NCBI RefSeq assembly: GCF_030271835.1 | Contig: NZ_CP127389.1 | Span: forward strand, 248,001-312,000 | Source: Proteus appendicitidis | Lineage (GTDB): Bacteria > Pseudomonadota > Gammaproteobacteria > Enterobacterales > Enterobacteriaceae | Direction: 5' to 3' | Length of the DNA: 64,000 nucleotides | Shown here: piece after piece, positions 49,918 through 61,298 of the stretch | Layout: every line of letters begins with the position of its first letter | How positions within the stretch are numbered: position 1 is the first letter of the stretch | The notes under the pieces: model-generated | The model's database searches: none | Told to the model about the DNA's origin: nothing | What the model saw: the letters and a program-made list of their open reading frames with translations, nothing else | Program-made: the position numbers and the translations under genes

Positions 49918-50484
49918 TTATTCTTTAATTAAATCGTTGATAAGATTGATTGCAGTTGTAATTTCCGCACCGCTTAACACACCTTCTTTAACGAAACGAA
50001 CCTTACCTTGCTTATCTAAAACAACAATAGCTGAACTCTCTTTCTCTAATCCCCAGCTTTTTAATGCTGCACCATCGGCATCAACAATAAACTGTGACCA
50101 AGGAAATTCTTTTTTACTGTCTTCAACACTGCCACGAACAAATGGACCTGTGCCAAAGACTGCATCATCAGTATTAATAATCGTTGTAGTTTGATAACTG
50201 GAGTGTGGAAATTTAGCCAGTTTTACGGCTTCAATAAACGGTGCATTCATCTCCTTCGCCTTGCTACGTCCTGCTATATGCTGAACAGTACGTACTTTTC
50301 CACTAAACAGACCACTATTCCAATTTTGGTAGCTAAACTTATCTTTGGTTGTGTCATAAAGTAGCTCGCCTTTGTCATTGATTGTGACAGCAGGAAGTAC
50401 GGTATTTTCAGTGATGTTATGTGCAAATGCCCAGGTGGATGTGCTGAGTAAAAGAGCAGCTAAGGTTATTTTGTGCATAGCCAT
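49918..50484 (-). CDS. ytfJ: YtfJ family periplasmic protein
   Basis: 188-aa exported protein of unknown role with a thioredoxin-like fold. Signal peptide about 1-22 (LLLSTSTWAFAHN). Family segments include GKVRTVQHIAGRSKAKEMNAPFIEA and SAIVVLDKQGKVRFVKEG. No CxxC redox pair is present, so thiol chemistry is unlikely. It is divergent from ytfK. Confidence 0.9.
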   Translation of the reverse strand: MAMHKITLAALLLSTSTWAFAHNITENTVLPAVTINDKGELLYDTTKDKFSYQNWNSGLFSGKVRTVQHIAGRSKAKEMNAPFIEAVKLAKFPHSSYQTTTIINTDDAVFGTGPFVRGSVEDSKKEFPWSQFIVDADGAALKSWGLEKESSAIVVLDKQGKVRFVKEGVLSGAEITTAINLINDLIKE

Positions 50485-50761
50485 TGTCCTATTATTGAAA
50501 TCGACGTTAGATTTTATCTAAGCATAGAAGCTAGTGAAGAATAATACCTCATCACTGATACATTTATTTAACATTGAGTGAGTAAAATAATGCATACGCT
50601 ATCTTTAGTTATATTCTTTACTGTCAATAAATGTAAAAACAGATAAGAAAATCAAATAAGTTGAACCTAGTACTTATAATTAGGTCTTTAAATTTGATAT
50701 ATAAAGATAAGTCTTTATGACTTATTAAACTCAACAACGAGCATGGGAGACTAACTGAAAG

Positions 50762-50968
50762 ATGAAAATCTTCAATCGCTATAACCCTGAAAAAATTGCT
50801 CTCTACGTTAAGACATTATTTCGTGGACGGTTTTACATCAAAGGAATGGGTGCATTTGAATTCGATTATGGCAAAATACTACTGCCTAAAATAAAAGATA
50901 AGCTACATTTTAATGTGATGAGTGAAGTAAACCAGCAAGTGGTTTTACTGAAAGCAGAACTGGGCTAA
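50762..50968 (+). CDS. ytfK: YtfK (stringent-response modulator)
   Basis: 68-aa DUF1107 protein, near-identical in layout to E. coli YtfK (MKIF.RYNP...[25 protein letters not shown]). E. coli YtfK binds SpoT and tips it towards (p)ppGpp synthesis during phosphate or fatty-acid starvation. A GGGAG ribosome site lies upstream. The 277 bp before it probably hold its promoter; no Pho box was confidently seen. Confidence 0.92.
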   Translation: MKIFNRYNPEKIALYVKTLFRGRFYIKGMGAFEFDYGKILLPKIKDKLHFNVMSEVNQQVVLLKAELG

Positions 50969-51061
50969 CTTTTATCTGATAGATAACTGAGTCTTTCTCG
51001 TGCATACCTTCGATAAGACTCAGTTATTAATTTCAACTTGTTACTTGTTACCTATTACTTG

Positions 51062-52444
51062 TTAACTGACCGTTTTATTCTCATCTGTCTTGATATCGAC
51101 TTCTGTTGTGGTCGTCTGTGTTACAGGAACGTGCTCTTGTAAAACAGGCTTCACAGGTGGAATATCATCAATTTTTGTCACAAGCAGTTGATCTATTTTG
51201 TAATTATCAATATCGACAACTTCAAATTTGTATCCTGAAAACTTCACATAATCAGTGCGTTTGGGAATTTTACGTAAGCGATACATCATAAACCCAGCGA
51301 TGGTTTCGTAGTTACTTGAATCTGGGAAATCGTCGATATCAAGTACACGCATTACATCATCAATTGGCGTACCGCCTTCAACTAACCACGAGTGCTCATC
51401 ACGGCTTACAATTTGCTCTTCTTGCCCCGGTCCAATTAAATCACCCATTAAAGTTGTCATTACATCGTTTAATGTAATCACACCCATCACCATAGCGTAT
51501 TCATTAAGGATGATGGCAAAGTCTTCGCCAGATGTTTTAAAGCTTTCTAACATATCTGAAAGCGTTAATGTATCAGGAATAATCAACGCTTTACGGATAT
51601 GAACACCTTCATTGAGATTTAGGCTTTGCCCGTTAATAACGCGATTAAGAAGTTCTTTAGAATCTACATAACCAATAATATGGTCGATATCGCCTTCACA
51701 AACTAAAAATTTAGAGTGAGGCTGGGTAGCAATTTTTTCTTTGATATCACTTTCAGTTTCTTCACGATCAAAATAGACCACATCTTCTCGTGGTGTCATT
51801 GCGGATGGTACAGTACGAGATTCTAATTCAAAGACATTCTCAATCAACTCATGCTCTTGTTTACGTAAAACCCCAGCAACAGCCCCCGCTTCTACAATGG
51901 CAAAAATATCATCAGAAGTAATATCTTCATTTCTAACCATCGGGATTTTAAATAATTTGAAAATGAGATCTGCCATACCGTTAAATAACCACACCAAAGG
52001 GCGAAAGAAGGCAAGGCAGAAACGCATTGGATTCACAATTCTTAATGCGATAGCTTCTGGTTTTATCATACCAATGCGTTTTGGCGTTAAGTCAGCCAGT
52101 AAAATAAACATTGATGTGACAATAATAAAAGAGCAAATCGACCCTAATTGTTGTGAGAGTGCTTCATCAAAAAATTGTAGGAAAAAGCTTTTTAATGAAG
52201 GCGAAAATGCAGATTCACCAACAATACCCGCTAATATAGCGACGGCGTTTAATCCAATTTGTACGACGGTAAAAAACATGCCCGGCATTTCTTGCATTTT
52301 TAATACACGAGCAGCGTTGATATTGCCCTCATCAACAAGTTGTTTGAGCTTAATTCGACGAGAAGCAGCAAGAGAGATTTCGGACAGCGAAAAAAAGGCG
52401 CTGATAGCACAAAGCAAAAGCACAATGAGTAAACTATTAAGCAT
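51062..52444 (-). CDS. paeA: PaeA/YtfL, CNNM/HlyC-CorC-family polyamine exporter
   Basis: 460-aa inner-membrane protein: an N-terminal CNNM (DUF21) domain with three to four helices (about 1-150), two CBS domains (about 205-330, for example VPSAMTPREDVVYFD), and a C-terminal CorC_HlyC domain (WLVEGGTPIDDVMRVLDID). E. coli YtfL was renamed PaeA for export of cadaverine and putrescine at stationary phase. The start MLNSLLIV matches E. coli; seven codons upstream are open. Confidence 0.9.
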   Translation of the reverse strand: MLNSLLIVLLLCAISAFFSLSEISLAASRRIKLKQLVDEGNINAARVLKMQEMPGMFFTVVQIGLNAVAILAGIVGESAFSPSLKSFFLQFFDEALSQQLGSICSFIIVTSMFILLADLTPKRIGMIKPEAIALRIVNPMRFCLAFFRPLVWLFNGMADLIFKLFKIPMVRNEDITSDDIFAIVEAGAVAGVLRKQEHELIENVFELESRTVPSAMTPREDVVYFDREETESDIKEKIATQPHSKFLVCEGDIDHIIGYVDSKELLNRVINGQSLNLNEGVHIRKALIIPDTLTLSDMLESFKTSGEDFAIILNEYAMVMGVITLNDVMTTLMGDLIGPGQEEQIVSRDEHSWLVEGGTPIDDVMRVLDIDDFPDSSNYETIAGFMMYRLRKIPKRTDYVKFSGYKFEVVDIDNYKIDQLLVTKIDDIPPVKPVLQEHVPVTQTTTTEVDIKTDENKTVS

Positions 52445-52553
52445 ATAAGGCTCACACCACCCCAAGTATTTAATCCAAAGGGTAATACTAGAGTGTTAAA
52501 AATAGAAGATAAATCAATATATTGTGATGAAGTTTTTCACAAAGAAAGATAAG

Positions 52554-52577
52554 AGGGCGCAATTATATCATCGCCCT
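52554..52577 (-). terminator. Hairpin after msrA
   Basis: AGGGCG pairs with CGCCCT around an AT-rich 12-base loop; on the minus strand CTCTTATCTTTC follows. A modest terminator candidate. Confidence 0.45.
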
Positions 52578-52594
52578 GCTATTTTCTGCTAGTT

Positions 52595-53233
52595 TTACTT
52601 TTCAGGTGGGAAACAGATACCAATTCCCCCTAAGCCACAATAACCTTGTGGATTTTTATAGAGATATTGTTGGTGATAATCTTCAGCAAAATAAAAAGGC
52701 CCTGTAGGTTGAATTTCTGTGGTGATTGCTTCAGTAGCACCTTGAGCATTCATCGCTTGCTGATAACGTTTTTTGGACTCAATAGCTTGCGCATATTGTT
52801 CTGCATTAACGGTGTAAATTGCCGAGCGATATTGACTACCAATATCATTACCTTGGCGCATACCCTGTGCAGGATTATGATTTTCCCAAAAAAGCGCCAA
52901 AAGTTGTGAGTAGCTAATTATTGTAGGATCAAAAACGACTCTCACGACTTCACTATGACCCGTTAATCCTTGGCAAACTTGTTGGTAGGTTGGATTTTCT
53001 GTTACACCACCGCTATAACCTGCACTTGTTGAGTAAACGCCTTGTTGTTGCCAAAACAGACGTTCAACTCCCCAAAAACAACCCATCGCAAAATAAGCGA
53101 TACTCATTTTTTCAGGAATATCATTGATAGAATGCCCATTTACTGCATGATTAGCAGATATTTCTAATGGTGTCGAAGTACCCTTTAAGGCATTCTCTGG
53201 TTGGTAAGCTTTATGTTGCAAGGTAGACTCCAT
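52595..53233 (-). CDS. msrA: Peptide methionine sulfoxide reductase MsrA
   Basis: 212-aa enzyme reducing methionine-S-sulfoxide in proteins. The catalytic GCFWGVER has Cys52, with resolving cysteines near the C-terminus ([13 protein letters not shown]). Substrate-binding Glu and Tyr lie in the [12 protein letters not shown] segment and nearby. It is divergent from tamA, as in E. coli. Confidence 0.96.
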   Translation of the reverse strand: MESTLQHKAYQPENALKGTSTPLEISANHAVNGHSINDIPEKMSIAYFAMGCFWGVERLFWQQQGVYSTSAGYSGGVTENPTYQQVCQGLTGHSEVVRVVFDPTIISYSQLLALFWENHNPAQGMRQGNDIGSQYRSAIYTVNAEQYAQAIESKKRYQQAMNAQGATEAITTEIQPTGPFYFAEDYHQQYLYKNPQGYCGLGGIGICFPPEK

Positions 53234-53359
53234 TTTTTATATTTGTAAACGCTTTACTATGGTAAAGGTTTAATATTGTTATAAACTAAATCTACAATAA
53301 AGCTTAAAACAGTTTGTCGTCAATTCATCACATGGATTAAATCATATTGAGGAGAAAAC

Positions 53360-55102
53360 GTGCCGAGATACTCCGTTATCTACGTTCTCTGTCTGTCTTT
53401 TATCGCACCCGTTGCCTATGGGGCAAATTTGCGTTTAAAAGTAGAAGGTTTAGAAGGGCAGCTCGAAAAAAATGCGCGAGTCCAGCTATCAAACATTACA
53501 ACAGAAGAAGTTGCACCTGACGGGCGTTTTCGTGCGCGTGTTGAAAAGGCAATTCAAGAAGGACTTCGCCCATTAGGCTATTATCAGCCTACTGTGACAT
53601 TCTCTTATCAAGAAAATACACCGCCAGCACGTTCGGTATTAACAGCAAAAGTTGAACCAGGTATTCCGATTTTATTAAAAGGAGTCGATGTGGTTCTCGA
53701 AGGCGGTGCTAAAACAGATAGCCAATATGCTAAGGTCATTAAAGAGAATACGCCGCCACTTGATAGCGTGTTAAACCATGGTGATTATGAAAAGCTCAAA
53801 GGTTCGCTAACGGGGCTTGCTGTTCGCCGTGGCTACTTCGATGCTGAAATGGAAAAAAGCCAGCTCGGTGTTTCTTTAGATAATCACGCCTCTTATTGGG
53901 ATTTCGTCTTTAATAGCGGCGAGCGTTACCGCTTTGGTAAGGTGAATTATAGCGGTTCTCAAATCCGTGAAGACTATCTACAAAATATTGTTCCTTTTAA
54001 AGAAGGGCAATATTACTCCTCAGAAGATCTGGCAGAATTTAATCGACGCTTAGCGGCAACAGGTTGGTTTAACTCAGCACTTGTGACGCCTGATATCGCA
54101 AAAGCACGCAGTGAGCATTCTTACTTGCTCCCTATGGATGCGGTTGTCACTCCTCGCTCTCGTAACTACGTTGAATTAGGGGGAGGTTATGCAACTGATG
54201 TAGGGCCTAGGTTGAATATGCAGTGGAATAAACCTTGGATGAATTCTCGTGGTCATAGCCTGACGTCAGATCTTAGTATTTCTCAACCTGAACAATCTAT
54301 TGGTGCGAAATACAAAATTCCATTAAAAATTAATCCATTAGAGCAATATTATGCGATAGACGGTGGTTTTAAGAGAACAGACTATAATGACACGCGTTCT
54401 GATACGACAACGCTGAACCTTTCTCGAAATTGGGATATGTCTACAGGTTGGCAATATAGCATAAATACCCGCTGGAGCCTCAGCCACTTTACTCAAGGGC
54501 AAGACACTTATACCACTATGCTGTTATATCCAGGGGTTAATGCGAGTCGAGTACGTCAACGCGGTGGCATGATGCCTTATTGGGGAGATAGCCAACGTTA
54601 CTCTTTAAATTACTCAAATAAAATTTGGGGTTCTGATGTTGAGTTTTTAGCTTTCAATGCTCAACAAGTGTGGATACGTACGCCTTGGGATGGGCATCGT
54701 TTTGTGGTAAGAGGCAATTTTGGTTGGATTGAAACCAATGCTTTTGGGCAAGTGCCACCTGAACTTCGTTTCTTTGCGGGTGGTGATAGAAGCGTTCGTG
54801 GCTTTAAATATCAAAGTATTTCACCTGAAGATAGTAAAGGTAACTTAACGGGTGCCTCAAGAATGTTAGTTGGCTCAGCAGAATACCAATATAACGTGAC
54901 CGGGAACTGGTGGAGTGCCGTCTTTATTGATAGCGGTGAAGCCGTTAATGATTTTACTCGTAGTGATTTTAAAACAGGTGCGGGTGCGGGTGTTCGTTGG
55001 GCATCACCAGTAGGCCCCATTAAATTTGATTTAGCATTACCTGTGAGCGACGTTGATAAGCGTAGACTCCAGTTTTATATCGGGTTAGGAGCAGAGTTAT
55101 GA
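53360..55102 (+). CDS. tamA: Translocation and assembly module outer-membrane protein TamA
   Basis: 580-aa Omp85-family protein. Signal peptide 1-21 (PVAYGA), three POTRA domains (about 22-270) and a 16-strand barrel with the conserved [12 protein letters not shown] lid-lock motif and the C-terminal FYIGLGAEL strand. With TamB it supports autotransporter insertion and phospholipid transport to the outer membrane. The start is GTG with GAGGAG five bases upstream. Its stop overlaps the tamB start (ATGA). Confidence 0.95.
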   Translation: MPRYSVIYVLCLSFIAPVAYGANLRLKVEGLEGQLEKNARVQLSNITTEEVAPDGRFRARVEKAIQEGLRPLGYYQPTVTFSYQENTPPARSVLTAKVEPGIPILLKGVDVVLEGGAKTDSQYAKVIKENTPPLDSVLNHGDYEKLKGSLTGLAVRRGYFDAEMEKSQLGVSLDNHASYWDFVFNSGERYRFGKVNYSGSQIREDYLQNIVPFKEGQYYSSEDLAEFNRRLAATGWFNSALVTPDIAKARSEHSYLLPMDAVVTPRSRNYVELGGGYATDVGPRLNMQWNKPWMNSRGHSLTSDLSISQPEQSIGAKYKIPLKINPLEQYYAIDGGFKRTDYNDTRSDTTTLNLSRNWDMSTGWQYSINTRWSLSHFTQGQDTYTTMLLYPGVNASRVRQRGGMMPYWGDSQRYSLNYSNKIWGSDVEFLAFNAQQVWIRTPWDGHRFVVRGNFGWIETNAFGQVPPELRFFAGGDRSVRGFKYQSISPEDSKGNLTGASRMLVGSAEYQYNVTGNWWSAVFIDSGEAVNDFTRSDFKTGAGAGVRWASPVGPIKFDLALPVSDVDKRRLQFYIGLGAEL

Positions 55103-58100
55103 TAAAAAAGTGGTTGAAATGGATTGCGCTAATACTCCTTATCATTATTTTGCTTACATTTGGTGCTGTAGCTTGGGTTTTAGGAACACAATCTGGTTTA
55201 CATTTTGCTATTAACAGCGCAGCGCGTTGGGTTCCCGGTTTAGCCATTAAAGAGGTTAACGGAGGCTGGAAAGATCTACGTTTAACGGGTGTTGAATATC
55301 AAATGCCCGGTGTTGACGTGAATGTGGGAGAGTTATCATTAGGATTACGTCTAGCGTGCCTGACTGATAAACAAGTTTGTGTCGATACATTAGGCACACG
55401 AGATGTTGTTGTTAATGTTGATACTAGTGCTTTTCCCCCTTCTGAAGAAACACCTTCATCAGAGCCTTTAACAGAGCTTAATGCACCATTACCTATCTAT
55501 TTAAATTCACTCTCATTAGAAAATACACATGTGAAGATTGACGATATGGCAATCTCGCTTGGTGAATTTAAAACAGGCGCACAGTGGGAAGGTCGTCAAG
55601 TTACATTAAATCCAACACTTATTAATGATTTGCTGGTGGCATTACCGAAAACACCAGAAGAAGGCAGTGTTGAAGCGGTTGCACAAGATGTAAACGAAGT
55701 TGTCACGGCAAAAACTCAAACTGAGCCAACAACTCAAGAAGAAAAAGAACAGGCTTTAGCTGAGACAATTAAAGCGATTTTTGCTAAACCTCTGTTAGCT
55801 GATTTACCCGAAATTATTATTCCTGTTGATGTAAATGTTGAAGGTATTGAAGGTAAGCAGTTACAAATAACAGGGGATACACCGGTTACGATTAACCAAT
55901 TATCTTTTGAAGCCAATACGCAAGGTAAACAGGTTAATCTCACTAAATTAAATGTTGATGCACCAGAAGGTGAGATTAGTTTAAATGGGGGAATTACCCT
56001 AGATAAGCAGTGGCCTGTTAATTTAAATGTGAATGCGACTATTCGTGATGTGGCAGGGCTTGAAGATTTTAAAGATCAAAAAGCGACGCTTTCTTTACAA
56101 GGCGCATTACTCGAAGAGCTTAAATTAGCACTCTCTTTAACAGGAACGGTTACCGCAACTTTAGACGCTCAAGCGGAACTGGCAAAACCACATCTTCCAT
56201 TAAAATTGACACTTGAAAGTCAGAAAGTTCGTTGGCCATTAACGGGCGATGTACAGTATCAACTCAATGATACTCGGCTGCGTTTAAATGGTCAGACAGA
56301 CAACTATGATCTCTCATTACGCTCCGATATTGAAGGTCAGGAGATCCCGCCAGCTAAATTAATGCTAGATGCGAAAGGGAATGAAGAGAAAATAGAGCTG
56401 ACACGTTTACGTTTAGCCGCTTTGCAAGGTCATGCGGATATTACTGGTGTTGCTGATTGGAGTAAGGCAATTAGCTGGAATGCGTTATTAACCATTTCAG
56501 GTATTAATACCGTTAAACAATATCCGGATATGCCCGCTAAATTAGATGGGCGCATTGCCACAACGGGCAGTTTATATGGCGGAAGTTGGCAATTACGTGT
56601 TCCTGAAATCACCTTAGATGGCAATATCAAAAATAATCTTATCAAAGCGAGAGGTAATGCTTACGGTAATGATTCTGGCCAATGGAATATCCCTCAGTTA
56701 AAACTTATTCTTGGTAAGAATAACCTCGATATTGAAGGGCATTTAGGTGATAAATGGGCATTAGATGCCAATATTAATGCGCCAGGATTAAATGGTTTAG
56801 TGCCTGGATTGGCTGGAGTCATTAAAGGTAAGGTTAATATTCGTGGTGATATTAATACACCTAAGATTATTGCTGATATCAATGCTCATGGTATTAAATG
56901 GCAAGATCAAGTCAGTATTGAATCCATCACAATTAAAGGTGATGTTCAATCAGACAAAGAGATTGGCGGCAAGCTAGCAATTACTGCTCGCCAGTTAAAA
57001 CAAGCCGATTTAGTTATTCGCAATTTAACGCTGGATGCTGCTGGTACAGAAAAACAGCATAAACTGACGCTAAAAATGGATGGAGAGCCTGTTTCTGGCG
57101 GACTGACATTAGCGGGTTCATTCGATAAAGAAAAACAGCAATGGAAAGGAACGCTAAATAATACGGCATTTGATACTCCTGTGGGTGAATGGCGTTTAAA
57201 TAAAGCCATGGCGTTAAATTTGTTGGCAGAAAAGCAAGAAGTCACCATTGGTTCTCATTGTTGGGTAAACCCAAATGCACAAGTTTGTGTTCCTAAAGCG
57301 ATAACAGTGGGTGAAAGCGGATCTGCCGCAATTACATTGACACGTTTTGATCTCGCTATGATCAAACCTTTCCTACCAGCAGAGACTTCTGTTCGAGGCG
57401 TATTTACTGGCGATGCGACAGCAACTTGGAATTCAAAAGGCGGATTACCGAAAGCGTCTGTAAACCTGAAAGGGCAAGGTGTTGGTGTAAAACAGAATAT
57501 TGATGGTACTGTTTTACCGATTGATTTTGATGCAATTACTTTAAATGCTGGTGTAAATAATGGCAAAGCCACATTGCAATGGTTGATTAGTATTGCGGGT
57601 AATGGTGATTTTAAAGGTAATGTGAATGTTGCTGATCTTGAGAAAAAACGCCAACTGTCTGGTACGGTTGATATTGATAATCTGACATTAGATTTAATCA
57701 AACCGTTCTTAGGGAAAGGTGAAATAGCTCAAGGAAGCGTGGGCGCTCAATTACGTTTAGGAGGAAATGCGCAATCACCGCTGTTATTTGGTCAATTCGG
57801 TATTAATCAATTAAAAGTGGTTGGGCATTGGATCCCATTTGATATCACCAAAGGAAATGTTGATATTAGCTTTAATGGTGCAACCTCTGATTTAAGTGGC
57901 AGAATCGAAACACCAGAAGGTTATTTAAATCTTACGGGTAATGCAGATTGGCGTAAATTAGAGGAATGGCGCGCTGTTGTGGCAGCAAATGGTAATAAGT
58001 TACGTGTTGCATTACCTCCGATGGTTCGTATTGATGTCAACCCTGATTTAGTGTTTGAGGCAAGCCCCCATTTACTGAAATTAGACGGTCGCATTGATAT

Positions 58101-58926
58101 ACCTTGGGCGCGCATTGTGGTGCAAGATTTACCAGAATCTGCGGTATCAGCGTCTTCTGATGAAGTGATGCTAGATAAAAACTTGCAACCTATTGCACCA
58201 AAAGAGACATCCATTCCAATTCAGAGCAATTTAGCGATTAATATTGGCGATGATGTGACACTGGACGCATTTGGGCTTAAAGCTAGATTGACGGGGGCGC
58301 TTAAAGTCAATCAAAATAAACAAGGGCTAGGTTTAAATGGCCAAATAGATATTCCAAAAGGCGCATTCAAAGCTTATGGGCAAGACTTACAAGTGCGTAA
58401 GGGACAAATCTTGTTCTCAGGGCCAGTTGATCAACCTTACTTAAATATTGAAGCGATTCGTAATCCTGAAAACACAGCAAATAATGTGATTGCTGGTGTC
58501 AGGGTGACAGGGCTTGCAGATAAACCTAAAGTTGAAATTTTCTCTGAACCTGCGTTTACCCAGCAAGAAGCGTTATCTTACTTGCTAAGAGGTGAAGGGT
58601 TAGATAAAAGTGGTGATGCAGACTCATCACAAATGACGGCAATGCTGATAGGCTTAGGTGTTGGTCAAAGTGGTCAGCTTGTAGGACGCATTGGTGAAAC
58701 CTTTGGTGTTTCAGATTTAGCATTGGATACGCAAGGTGTGGGTGATAGCTCACAAGTTGTGGTCAGTGGCAAGATAACCAATGATCTACAAGTAAAATAT
58801 GGAGTGGGTATATTTGATTCGCTAGCGACGTTAACTTTACGTTATCGCTTGATGCCCAGGTTGTATTTACAGGCAGTGTCTGGTATGAATCAGGCAATAG
58901 ATCTGCTTTATCAATTTGAGTTTTAA
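55099..58926 (+). CDS. tamB: Translocation and assembly module inner-membrane protein TamB
   Basis: 1275-aa AsmA-like bridge protein: one N-terminal helix (about 7-29), a very long β-taco of repeated strands, and the DUF490 (TamB) domain at the C-terminus, ending in YQFEF. An acidic, Thr/Glu-rich insert at about 190-225 ([18 protein letters not shown]) is prominent. Four-base overlap with tamA indicates coupling. Confidence 0.95.
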   Translation: MIKKWLKWIALILLIIILLTFGAVAWVLGTQSGLHFAINSAARWVPGLAIKEVNGGWKDLRLTGVEYQMPGVDVNVGELSLGLRLACLTDKQVCVDTLGTRDVVVNVDTSAFPPSEETPSSEPLTELNAPLPIYLNSLSLENTHVKIDDMAISLGEFKTGAQWEGRQVTLNPTLINDLLVALPKTPEEGSVEAVAQDVNEVVTAKTQTEPTTQEEKEQALAETIKAIFAKPLLADLPEIIIPVDVNVEGIEGKQLQITGDTPVTINQLSFEANTQGKQVNLTKLNVDAPEGEISLNGGITLDKQWPVNLNVNATIRDVAGLEDFKDQKATLSLQGALLEELKLALSLTGTVTATLDAQAELAKPHLPLKLTLESQKVRWPLTGDVQYQLNDTRLRLNGQTDNYDLSLRSDIEGQEIPPAKLMLDAKGNEEKIELTRLRLAALQGHADITGVADWSKAISWNALLTISGINTVKQYPDMPAKLDGRIATTGSLYGGSWQLRVPEITLDGNIKNNLIKARGNAYGNDSGQWNIPQLKLILGKNNLDIEGHLGDKWALDANINAPGLNGLVPGLAGVIKGKVNIRGDINTPKIIADINAHGIKWQDQVSIESITIKGDVQSDKEIGGKLAITARQLKQADLVIRNLTLDAAGTEKQHKLTLKMDGEPVSGGLTLAGSFDKEKQQWKGTLNNTAFDTPVGEWRLNKAMALNLLAEKQEVTIGSHCWVNPNAQVCVPKAITVGESGSAAITLTRFDLAMIKPFLPAETSVRGVFTGDATATWNSKGGLPKASVNLKGQGVGVKQNIDGTVLPIDFDAITLNAGVNNGKATLQWLISIAGNGDFKGNVNVADLEKKRQLSGTVDIDNLTLDLIKPFLGKGEIAQGSVGAQLRLGGNAQSPLLFGQFGINQLKVVGHWIPFDITKGNVDISFNGATSDLSGRIETPEGYLNLTGNADWRKLEEWRAVVAANGNKLRVALPPMVRIDVNPDLVFEASPHLLKLDGRIDIPWARIVVQDLPESAVSASSDEVMLDKNLQPIAPKETSIPIQSNLAINIGDDVTLDAFGLKARLTGALKVNQNKQGLGLNGQIDIPKGAFKAYGQDLQVRKGQILFSGPVDQPYLNIEAIRNPENTANNVIAGVRVTGLADKPKVEIFSEPAFTQQEALSYLLRGEGLDKSGDADSSQMTAMLIGLGVGQSGQLVGRIGETFGVSDLALDTQGVGDSSQVVVSGKITNDLQVKYGVGIFDSLATLTLRYRLMPRLYLQAVSGMNQAIDLLYQFEF

Positions 58927-58931
58927 ATTAT

Positions 58932-59279
58932 ATGCGAATTATTGTTTATGGTAGTTTACGACAAAACCAAGGTAATCATCACTGGATGACCTATGCGCAG
59001 CTATTAGGCGAGCATAAATTAGTGGGATATAAACTTTATGATTTAGGGTTTTATCCTGCTGTGGTTGAAGGTGATGGCGAAATAGAGTGCGAAGTTTATC
59101 GGATAACGCCCTCTATTTTGACAGAGCTTGATGAATTGAAAAAGAACGATCAAGATTACAAGCGACAACTGATTTCAACGCCTTATGGCAGCGCTTGGAT
59201 CTACCTTTATCAAAAGCCTGTTGATGGTTTACGTGAAATAAAAAGCGGTGACTGGCTAAAACGTCACGAAGAAGAGTAA
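58932..59279 (+). CDS. ytfP: γ-Glutamylcyclotransferase-family protein YtfP
   Basis: 115-aa GGCT-fold protein: VYGSLRQNQGNHHWM carries the YGSL substrate-binding loop, with Glu in the ELDELKKND region. Enzymatic activity of YtfP has not been firmly established. It starts five bases after tamB and is probably the last gene of tamA-tamB-ytfP. Confidence 0.92.
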   Translation: MRIIVYGSLRQNQGNHHWMTYAQLLGEHKLVGYKLYDLGFYPAVVEGDGEIECEVYRITPSILTELDELKKNDQDYKRQLISTPYGSAWIYLYQKPVDGLREIKSGDWLKRHEEE

Positions 59280-59313
59280 TTGGTCAGATCTACCTTTTAC
59301 TGAAAGATGTCTG

Positions 59314-59346
59314 AAAACGGCTCGATATCACTATCGAGCCGTTTTT
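59314..59346. terminator. Bidirectional terminator between ytfP and ppa
   Basis: AAAACGGCTCGA pairs with TCGAGCCGTTTT around an 8-base loop, with T's after it on the plus strand; the two genes converge here. Confidence 0.9.
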
Positions 59347-59399
59347 ATTGATTAACCTATTGGATCATAAGTTAATCAGTCATTCTGATGATGTCAGAA

Positions 59400-59927
59400 T
59401 TATTTTTTAGCGCGCTCGAAAGAAGACAGAATTTCAGCTTTAGCTGCTTCTACGCCTTCCCAACCGTCAACTTTAACCCATTTGCCCGCTTCTAAATCTT
59501 TGTAGTGTTCAAAGAAATGTTTGATCTGTGCTTTTAGCAGTTCAGGCAGATCAGTCACATCTTTAATGTGATCGTATTCTTTGCTCAGTTTAGTGTGTGG
59601 AACTGCAACCAGTTTCGCATCTTCACCTGATTCGTCAGTCATTTTCAGTACGCCAACAGGACGGCAGCGAATAACTGAACCTGGTTGTAATGGATATGGA
59701 GTTGGAACCAGAACGTCTACTGGGTCACCATCTAAAGATAACGTGTTGTTGATGTAACCGTAGTTGCATGGGTAGAACATTGCAGTTGACATAAAACGGT
59801 CAACGAACAGTGCGCCACTTTCTTTATCAACTTCGTATTTGATGGGATCCGCGTTTGCTGGGATTTCAATAACAACATAGATATCTTCTGGTAGTTCTTT
59901 ACCAGCAGGAACATGATTCAGGCTCAT
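59400..59927 (-). CDS. ppa: Inorganic pyrophosphatase
   Basis: 175-aa family I soluble PPase, hydrolysing PPi to drive biosynthesis. The signature [14 protein letters not shown] holds the metal-binding aspartates; Lys/Glu/Tyr residues of the active site ([22 protein letters not shown]) are present. Confidence 0.98.
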   Translation of the reverse strand: MSLNHVPAGKELPEDIYVVIEIPANADPIKYEVDKESGALFVDRFMSTAMFYPCNYGYINNTLSLDGDPVDVLVPTPYPLQPGSVIRCRPVGVLKMTDESGEDAKLVAVPHTKLSKEYDHIKDVTDLPELLKAQIKHFFEHYKDLEAGKWVKVDGWEGVEAAKAEILSSFERAKK

Positions 59928-60070
59928 AAAAAATTTCCTATAAAAAAATTAATTTTACGTGGCCTCTAGTATAGCGAAAAGTTTTTAACAATACCCGTTT
60001 TTTGCCGAACATGTTGCGTTCTGACGCAAAAATAAGCAGCAAATAAAAGAAAGCGCTATTTTCAAAGATG

Positions 60071-60101
60071 AAAAAACCGGACGAATAAGAAGCCCGGTTT
60101 A
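60071..60101 (-). terminator. Terminator after fbp
   Basis: On the minus strand AACCGGG and CCGGTT form a stem around a ~12-base loop, followed by TTTTTTC. Confidence 0.7.
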
Positions 60102-60126
60102 TCTATGTTCGTGCTAAACGAATGGA

Positions 60127-61134
60127 TTATTCTTCGTCTGGATATTGCGCCATAAAGCTTTCAGCTTGTTCAACCATCGATTTAGTCCCTACAAAGAAAG
60201 GCATACGTTGGTGAAGTTCTTTTGGTTCGATATCAAGAATACGCTCTTTACCGTTACTTGCTTTACCGCCAGCTTGTTCGGCTAAGAACGCCATTGGATT
60301 GCATTCATAGAGTAAACGTAATTTACCAGTAGGGTGGCTTGCAGTACTTGGGTAAATATAAATACCGCCCTTCAGTAAGTTGCGGTGAAAATCAGCAACT
60401 AAAGAACCAATATAACGTGTGGTATAAGGACGATTTGTTGCCGCGTCTTGTTCTTGGCAATACTTAATGTATTTTTTTACGCCTAATGGGAATTTGATGT
60501 AGTTACCTTCGTTGATTGAGTACATATTTCCTGTTGGTGGGAAATGTACGCTTTCATGAGATAAACAGAATACACCTAAAGATGGATCGTAAGTAAAGGC
60601 ATGAACACCACAACCTGTTGTATAAACTAACATGGTTGAGGAGCCATAAACGACATAGCCTGCTGCGACTTGACGATGACCTGGTTGTAAGAAGTCATCT
60701 AAAGTAACAGATTGACCAATAGGCGTAATACGGTGGTAAATAGAGAAAATTGTGCCGACGGAAACGTTTACATCAATATTCGACGAACCATCTAAAGGGT
60801 CCATTAGTACAACATACTTAGCATTTTCAGCACGATCACCTTCAAAGATAACAATATCATCTTCTTCTTCTGATCCGATACCCGCAACTTCACCACGTGC
60901 TTTTAATGCAGCTTTTAGTTTCTCATTCGCGTAAAGATCCAGTTTCATCTGGGCTTCACCTTGAACATTAGAAACACCGTTAGTACCAAGAATATCGACT
61001 AACCCTGCTTTGTTAATATCACGGTGGATAATTTTAGCCCCAAGCTTAATTGCTGAAAGTAATGCAGTAAGTTCACCAGTTGCATGGGGAAAATCTTGTT
61101 GTTTCTCGACGATAAATTCGCCTAATGTTTTCAT
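60127..61134 (-). CDS. fbp: Fructose-1,6-bisphosphatase class I
   Basis: 335-aa gluconeogenic enzyme. The metal site [22 protein letters not shown], the Glu cluster EEEDDIV and the C-terminal [21 protein letters not shown] motif are typical. It is divergent from mpl, as in E. coli. Confidence 0.97.
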   Translation of the reverse strand: MKTLGEFIVEKQQDFPHATGELTALLSAIKLGAKIIHRDINKAGLVDILGTNGVSNVQGEAQMKLDLYANEKLKAALKARGEVAGIGSEEEDDIVIFEGDRAENAKYVVLMDPLDGSSNIDVNVSVGTIFSIYHRITPIGQSVTLDDFLQPGHRQVAAGYVVYGSSTMLVYTTGCGVHAFTYDPSLGVFCLSHESVHFPPTGNMYSINEGNYIKFPLGVKKYIKYCQEQDAATNRPYTTRYIGSLVADFHRNLLKGGIYIYPSTASHPTGKLRLLYECNPMAFLAEQAGGKASNGKERILDIEPKELHQRMPFFVGTKSMVEQAESFMAQYPDEE

Positions 61135-61298
61135 GACGCAGGTCCTGAATGTGAGTGGGTAAAGTAAAAAAGGAGGAAAATCTCCTTGGTGGTGGCAAGT
61201 TTAGCCAAAGAATCGGATGATTCAAAGGTTAATCCGTTCCTTATCTGCTTTTTGATCGTTAGAATAGTGACCAACTTCATGCTATTGGACAGAAATTC